Of a DNA stretch of 64,000 nt, positions 60,751 through 64,000 are shown piece by piece. The notes beneath the pieces were generated by a model. That model ran no database searches. It was given only the letters and a program-made list of their open reading frames with translations, and was not told where the DNA came from. The position numbers and the translations under genes were made by a program. Position 1 is the first letter of the stretch. Each line of letters begins with the position of its first letter. Source of the DNA: Oreohelix idahoensis (lineage: Eukaryota > Mollusca > Gastropoda > Stylommatophora > Oreohelicidae). The DNA lies in contig JAMPIV010013769.1 of NCBI GenBank assembly GCA_024509875.1, positions 54,271-118,270 of the forward strand, given 5' to 3'.

Positions 60751-60954
60751 CATAGACGCTCATAAATACGAAAGAATTAGCTTTAGTTTACCAAAAGAAC
60801 GCTCACAACTGGTTACTGAAGTAGAAATCATTAGCAGAATTTGCAGTGCTATGCGTTAGTATGCAATACATCATTTCTGTAAGATACCACGACTGGAAGT
60901 AATTCCAAAGTAGTTGTTAGAATCTGCAGTCGCATATCTCCGAAAACAGTTCAG

Positions 60955-61005
60955 TTGCTTTTCACGTTAGTGATCTTATCAAACTACTTTAATCCTTCTC
61001 TACGA
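60955..61005 (-). pseudogene. Small family C-like scrap (C10)
   Basis: CACGTTAGTGATCTTATCAAAC then TACTTTAATCCTTCT matches the segment just after the 62-bp unit in family C. Confidence 0.4.
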
Positions 61006-61257
61006 AAGTATAAGATAAACATAATGGAAGTCTATCATAAGATGAGCAATGAAGAACGGGTTAAAGAATCAGACAAATACAAGTGGAATCAGAAGTACAC
61101 GTTAATTGTGGACAGACTACACAATTAGGAAACCCGCTGTTTTCTGCAATCCCCTGGGGGAGAGAAATAGTGCCGTCATATGTGGACGACTCAAATATGT
61201 AAAATTTTATCTAAAGCTAGTTATTACATTTAGAAGGAGTTGGAAGATTCATTTAAA

Positions 61258-61266
61258 GAAAAAAAA
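61258..61266 (-). terminator. RNA polymerase III terminator of tRNA-Gln
   Basis: Run of eight or more T on the - strand starting four bases after the tRNA discriminator base. Confidence 0.88.
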
Positions 61267-61269
61267 TTC

Positions 61270-61341
61270 AGGTTCCACCGAGATTTGAACTCGGATCGCT
61301 GGATTCAGAGTCCAGAGTGCTAACCATTACACCATGGAACC
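61270..61341 (-). tRNA. trnQ-CUG: tRNA-Gln (anticodon CTG)
   Basis: A 72-nt gene on the - strand: acceptor stem GGTTCCA pairing with TGGAACC, D-arm with TGTAATGGTTAGCA (also the A box), anticodon stem-loop CTCTGGACTCTGAATCCAG with anticodon CTG, and T-arm with GAGTTCAAATCTC (B box). No mismatches in the stems. Immediately 3' on the - strand, TGAA is followed by eight T (61258-61266), a strong pol III terminator. As I recall, the sequence is the same as the vertebrate tRNA-Gln(CTG), so it is probably functional. No intron and no encoded CCA, as usual in animals. Confidence 0.97.
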
Positions 61342-61344
61342 GAC

Positions 61345-62265
61345 TTATAATTTCTTTCTAAACTATTGCCACTACCAGCACATTAACATTTATTGTAAAT
61401 CTAGCCAAATGTTTATTTTTAAACATTTCATTACGTTCAGTATTGTTAAATCAGTCTTGTAGAGTTTTATATCATAAATACATTAATAGTTTAACGAAAC
61501 TTAATTATAATTTTGTGTACTTTGCAATCCTAAAACTTGTGTGATGAGTATTTAAATTGAAAACCTAACAACGAAGAGTTATCTTAACTGGCAGACAGTT
61601 CAAAGACCTTCACCTTGTTGTTGCCTGGCGTCAGTAAATCATTGAGGCAGTATTTTCAATGTCGCAAGTGACCTACACCGACGCTGGAATCACCTTGACA
61701 TTCAGCCCTAGACCTCTCAGTTGATTGAGATAAGTAGAGCATAGGTTTGTCAGATAAAAATTACACACGAAAGGAAAAAATTGTGTTATAATAACAAATG
61801 AGAATACCAATATTAGATTATTTGCAAGCATCCAACTCACCTATAAATATAGAAGAGGTGTTAAGAATAGACAGACCTAGGGAACTGCATAATATAGTCA
61901 AACAATATTTAACACGAACAAATGTTAATATATAGTGGCTGGGAATGTGAAGGTCTGATGCTGTTCTTACAATGCATGTGACTTTTAACAGATGAAAGTC
62001 AATTAAATATCTGTTAAAGTCCGTTATATAACTGGAACCACCAGGCCTTCACACCCCTCCACTTTAATATTATTCTTGTTCATAGTTTCTTCTTGATTTT
62101 GTTTGTTTATTTTTATGTTTTAAATTTATTTAACGTATAAGCATATATAATTGTGATTGTCCCTATTTACATTGATTTGACAAATGTGATGCCACTTTCT
62201 CATATCGGCAGTTGTTCATATTATTTGGAATTGAAAACAATATATTTCCTAATTATAATCACACC
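61345..62265. other. AT-rich non-coding with a short dispersed motif
   Basis: The block at 61862-61903 matches 1050-1091 (AATAGACAGACCTAG..AATATAGTC). No gene seen. Confidence 0.45.
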
Positions 62266-62267
62266 AC

Positions 62268-62352
62268 CTATCGAAGCTGGACCTCGTGTAATGAAGTCTG
62301 TAACAATTCACTCCCCAACAGCAGTAGGCTATGTGCTATGAGACCACCTTGA
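62268..62352 (+). mobile_element. SINE S2, copy 6, 3' end only
   Basis: CGAAGCTGGACCTCGTGTAA, then AGTCTGTAACAATTCACTCC and GTGCTATGAGACCACCTTG, the S2 tail. Head missing. Confidence 0.65.
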
Positions 62353-62354
62353 CC

Positions 62355-62625
62355 GTGCCATCCACTCGAGGTATTTCCATGTGTTCCTCATCATTTCTCC
62401 TCCTCCTCTCCACGTGTTTCCCGTCTACATGTGCTACCCTGGCCATTCCAGACCAAGTACTACCTTGTGATGCTATCAACAGGTTTCTTTAATGTGTACC
62501 ATATCCATCTCCAGAGTCTTCTTCTTATCTCTTATTCCATTATCATTTGTCTGGTTCTTGTCATCAGTTCCACATTAGTAATCTTGTCATACCTCTTCTA
62601 TTCTGTCCTCACCTCAGTTTTCTTC
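62355..62625 (-). pseudogene. Family C fragment (C11)
   Basis: Includes CATTCCAGACCAAGTACTAC, TGCTATCAACAGGTTTC, and GTCTGGTTCTTGTCATCAGT with one unexpanded version of the 62-bp segment (62525-62590). Confidence 0.72.
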
Positions 62626-62979
62626 ATGACGGACGTGTATTTGATCTGCTCTCACATTTCGTAGTATTAACACAGGAAGTTTAAGTCACATTCCGTGGAT
62701 TTTTATAACAGTATATTGGTTATTAGACGGTGAAATTTTTAAACGTGATATTATGTTAATGTAATGTGTACCATTTTATAGAATACCGTTGAAATGTGTA
62801 TCAGTTTTTTCTCTATGTTATTGGAGGATTTTTCAACAATGACTACATGACTCATCCGAATGTGACCTTCGCCAAAGCAAGAGGTCAGTTGTCGGTCAAG
62901 CGTTGCTGGCAAGCATCATAAAATTTTCCCGGTATACAATGTTCCTCACCGATAACAAAACCCCCTGTGGAATGTAACA

Positions 62980-63783
62980 ATGTCATGCTTGGAAGAAGGC
63001 GTTAGTTCGCAGCTAACAGTGGGCCCCAGGGACGCTCGTTTAAGACCAACGACCATAAAAAACTATGCTTTGAACAAAGAGAGGGCTATTCACGTAAAAC
63101 TTAAAGGTTGTAGAACCGGGTCCGGTATAACCTTGAAGCTATCAAGTCATGGAAAATGTGTAACTATAACATTCCAGAACACCTTTCAGTACGAGGCATT
63201 TCGTTTTATTGTGATTAAACACTACGAAAAAGGACATGTAGAGTCAAGAATAGACATAAATGGTGCACTAGTAGAAGACGTTATAACAACACCAAATCTC
63301 AAAGTTCACCTTTATCACACTAAGAACAAAATTATGGCCCAGGTGACTGCCGCAGCTATCGAATCATGGTTAGAAACAGAATTTGAAGAATTAAAAGAAT
63401 CTGCAAAAATTGTAACTGATGTTGAGTTAGAAAACACTAAAATGGACTCTGCTGTTTCTATGCCCCACTTGGCAGTAGACACAATGATTCCAGGCATAAA
63501 TGACTTTACTACCGACAACGACATTCTCAACATCAGCTGCAACCCAATTTCTCACAGTGAATCAGAAATTCTACCTTCTGCAGTATTGGATACAATAACA
63601 GACACCCCTACAATTTCTAAACCTATGTTGGCCATCGAATACCCCATGGACCATGAAAATATACGAAAAGCTGAAACTGTATCTCTTGAGCAACAAAAAG
63701 AAGACACCACAAAGTTACCTGTGTCGTGCTGCCACAACAGCAAAATATGGAGGACACGCTTCTACGAAGTGTTTAATTGGTGA
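62980..63783 (+). CDS. Unrecognised 267-codon open frame
   Basis: The longest frame in the window without transposon or satellite character. It runs from ATG at 62980 to TGA at 63781, with no introns. I do not recognise it. Residues about 30-125 are mixed charged and beta-prone (IHVKLKGCRTGSGITLKLSS, VTITFQNTFQYEAFRFIVIK), followed by a helix (AAAIESWLETEFEELKESAK, about 123-142), then a Ser/Asp/Pro-rich tail. No signal peptide, membrane segment or catalytic motif is visible. Its position next to a tRNA and repeats does not help. It could be a single-exon host gene, a first exon (the tail does not show an obvious donor), or the first protein of an unrecognised retroelement. The amino-acid composition looks protein-like, which is why I keep it. 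Confidence 0.5.
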   Translation: MSCLEEGVSSQLTVGPRDARLRPTTIKNYALNKERAIHVKLKGCRTGSGITLKLSSHGKCVTITFQNTFQYEAFRFIVIKHYEKGHVESRIDINGALVEDVITTPNLKVHLYHTKNKIMAQVTAAAIESWLETEFEELKESAKIVTDVELENTKMDSAVSMPHLAVDTMIPGINDFTTDNDILNISCNPISHSESEILPSAVLDTITDTPTISKPMLAIEYPMDHENIRKAETVSLEQQKEDTTKLPVSCCHNSKIWRTRFYEVFNW

Positions 63784-64000
63784 TAACTCATGTCTTGTGG
63801 CGTGAGGTTTTTTTATTAGGCTTAAGATCCATATAGATACTGACAATTACAGAAATAGAATTTCTGCAGAAAAAAGAGAAGTCCCAGTGTCTGAGAAGAA
63901 CTACTGGTTATCACATAATTAGTTATGCTGTGAATGACAGATCTCGAAAATATTAGTAGAGTAGGAGACCGGACATAACTTGCCACCTCCCCTGTAGTAA
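63784..64000. other. Short 3' flank to the window edge
   Basis: No polyadenylation hexamer of note is seen directly after the open frame, and no other feature is recognised. Confidence 0.35.

Overview
This looks like a piece of a large, repeat-rich metazoan genome, most likely an invertebrate and perhaps a mollusc or other lophotrochozoan. The host guess is inference: it rests on the overall look of the RTE-type retrotransposons and tRNA-headed SINEs and on a CDK4/6-like kinase that is clearly animal. There are no operons and most apparent open frames are chance. The host genes I can support are two internal exons of a cyclin-dependent kinase 4/6 orthologue (34278-34445 and 35987-36147, + strand, correct splice sites and phases), one intact tRNA-Gln(CTG) gene (61270-61341, - strand), and an unrecognised 267-codon open frame near the right edge (62980-63783, + strand). 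Almost everything else is mobile DNA, its debris, or tandem arrays.

Layout. 1-716: probable N-terminal part of a piggyBac-like element. 1651-3330: frame-broken copy of a cysteine-containing protein family. 5535-8659: nearly complete RTE-type retrotransposon (family A, copy 1) with a 14-bp target duplication. 9.3-13.8 kb: several minisatellites. 14178-22361: a second RTE element (family B), split by a 4.9-kb long terminal-repeat-like element, which is split by a Tigger/pogo DNA transposon, which is split by a 305-bp SINE; all four levels have readable target duplications. 23779-24652: internally deleted family A copy. 24.7-25.95 kb: family C retrotransposon debris holding a 45-bp minisatellite. 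28911-31404: second long LTR-like element. 32075-34250: family C copy in which a 62-bp coding segment has expanded about 31-fold, ending only a few tens of bases before the kinase exon. 38672-40250: third family A copy, cut by the same SINE. 40.3-48.5 kb: dense non-LTR fragments, SINEs and a 27-bp minisatellite joined to a retrotransposon C-terminus. 49.8-58.4 kb: tRNA-derived SINEs and large minisatellites. 58.8-62.6 kb: more retrotransposon and SINE fragments and the tRNA gene.

How the parts relate. The autonomous non-LTR elements (A, B, C and further fragments) encode, where preserved, an apurinic-type endonuclease and a reverse transcriptase. Families A and B end in short tandem tails, TAAG-type for A and GAA-type for B. 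The 305-bp SINE also ends in GAA repeats, so it may have used the family B machinery. Most copies are inactivated by frameshifts, stops or deletions; family A copy 1 has the fewest lesions. I found no previously undescribed enzymatic system. The most distinctive structure is the repeated conversion of pieces of retrotransposon coding sequence into minisatellites (32 kb, probably 41.8 kb, possibly 25 kb).
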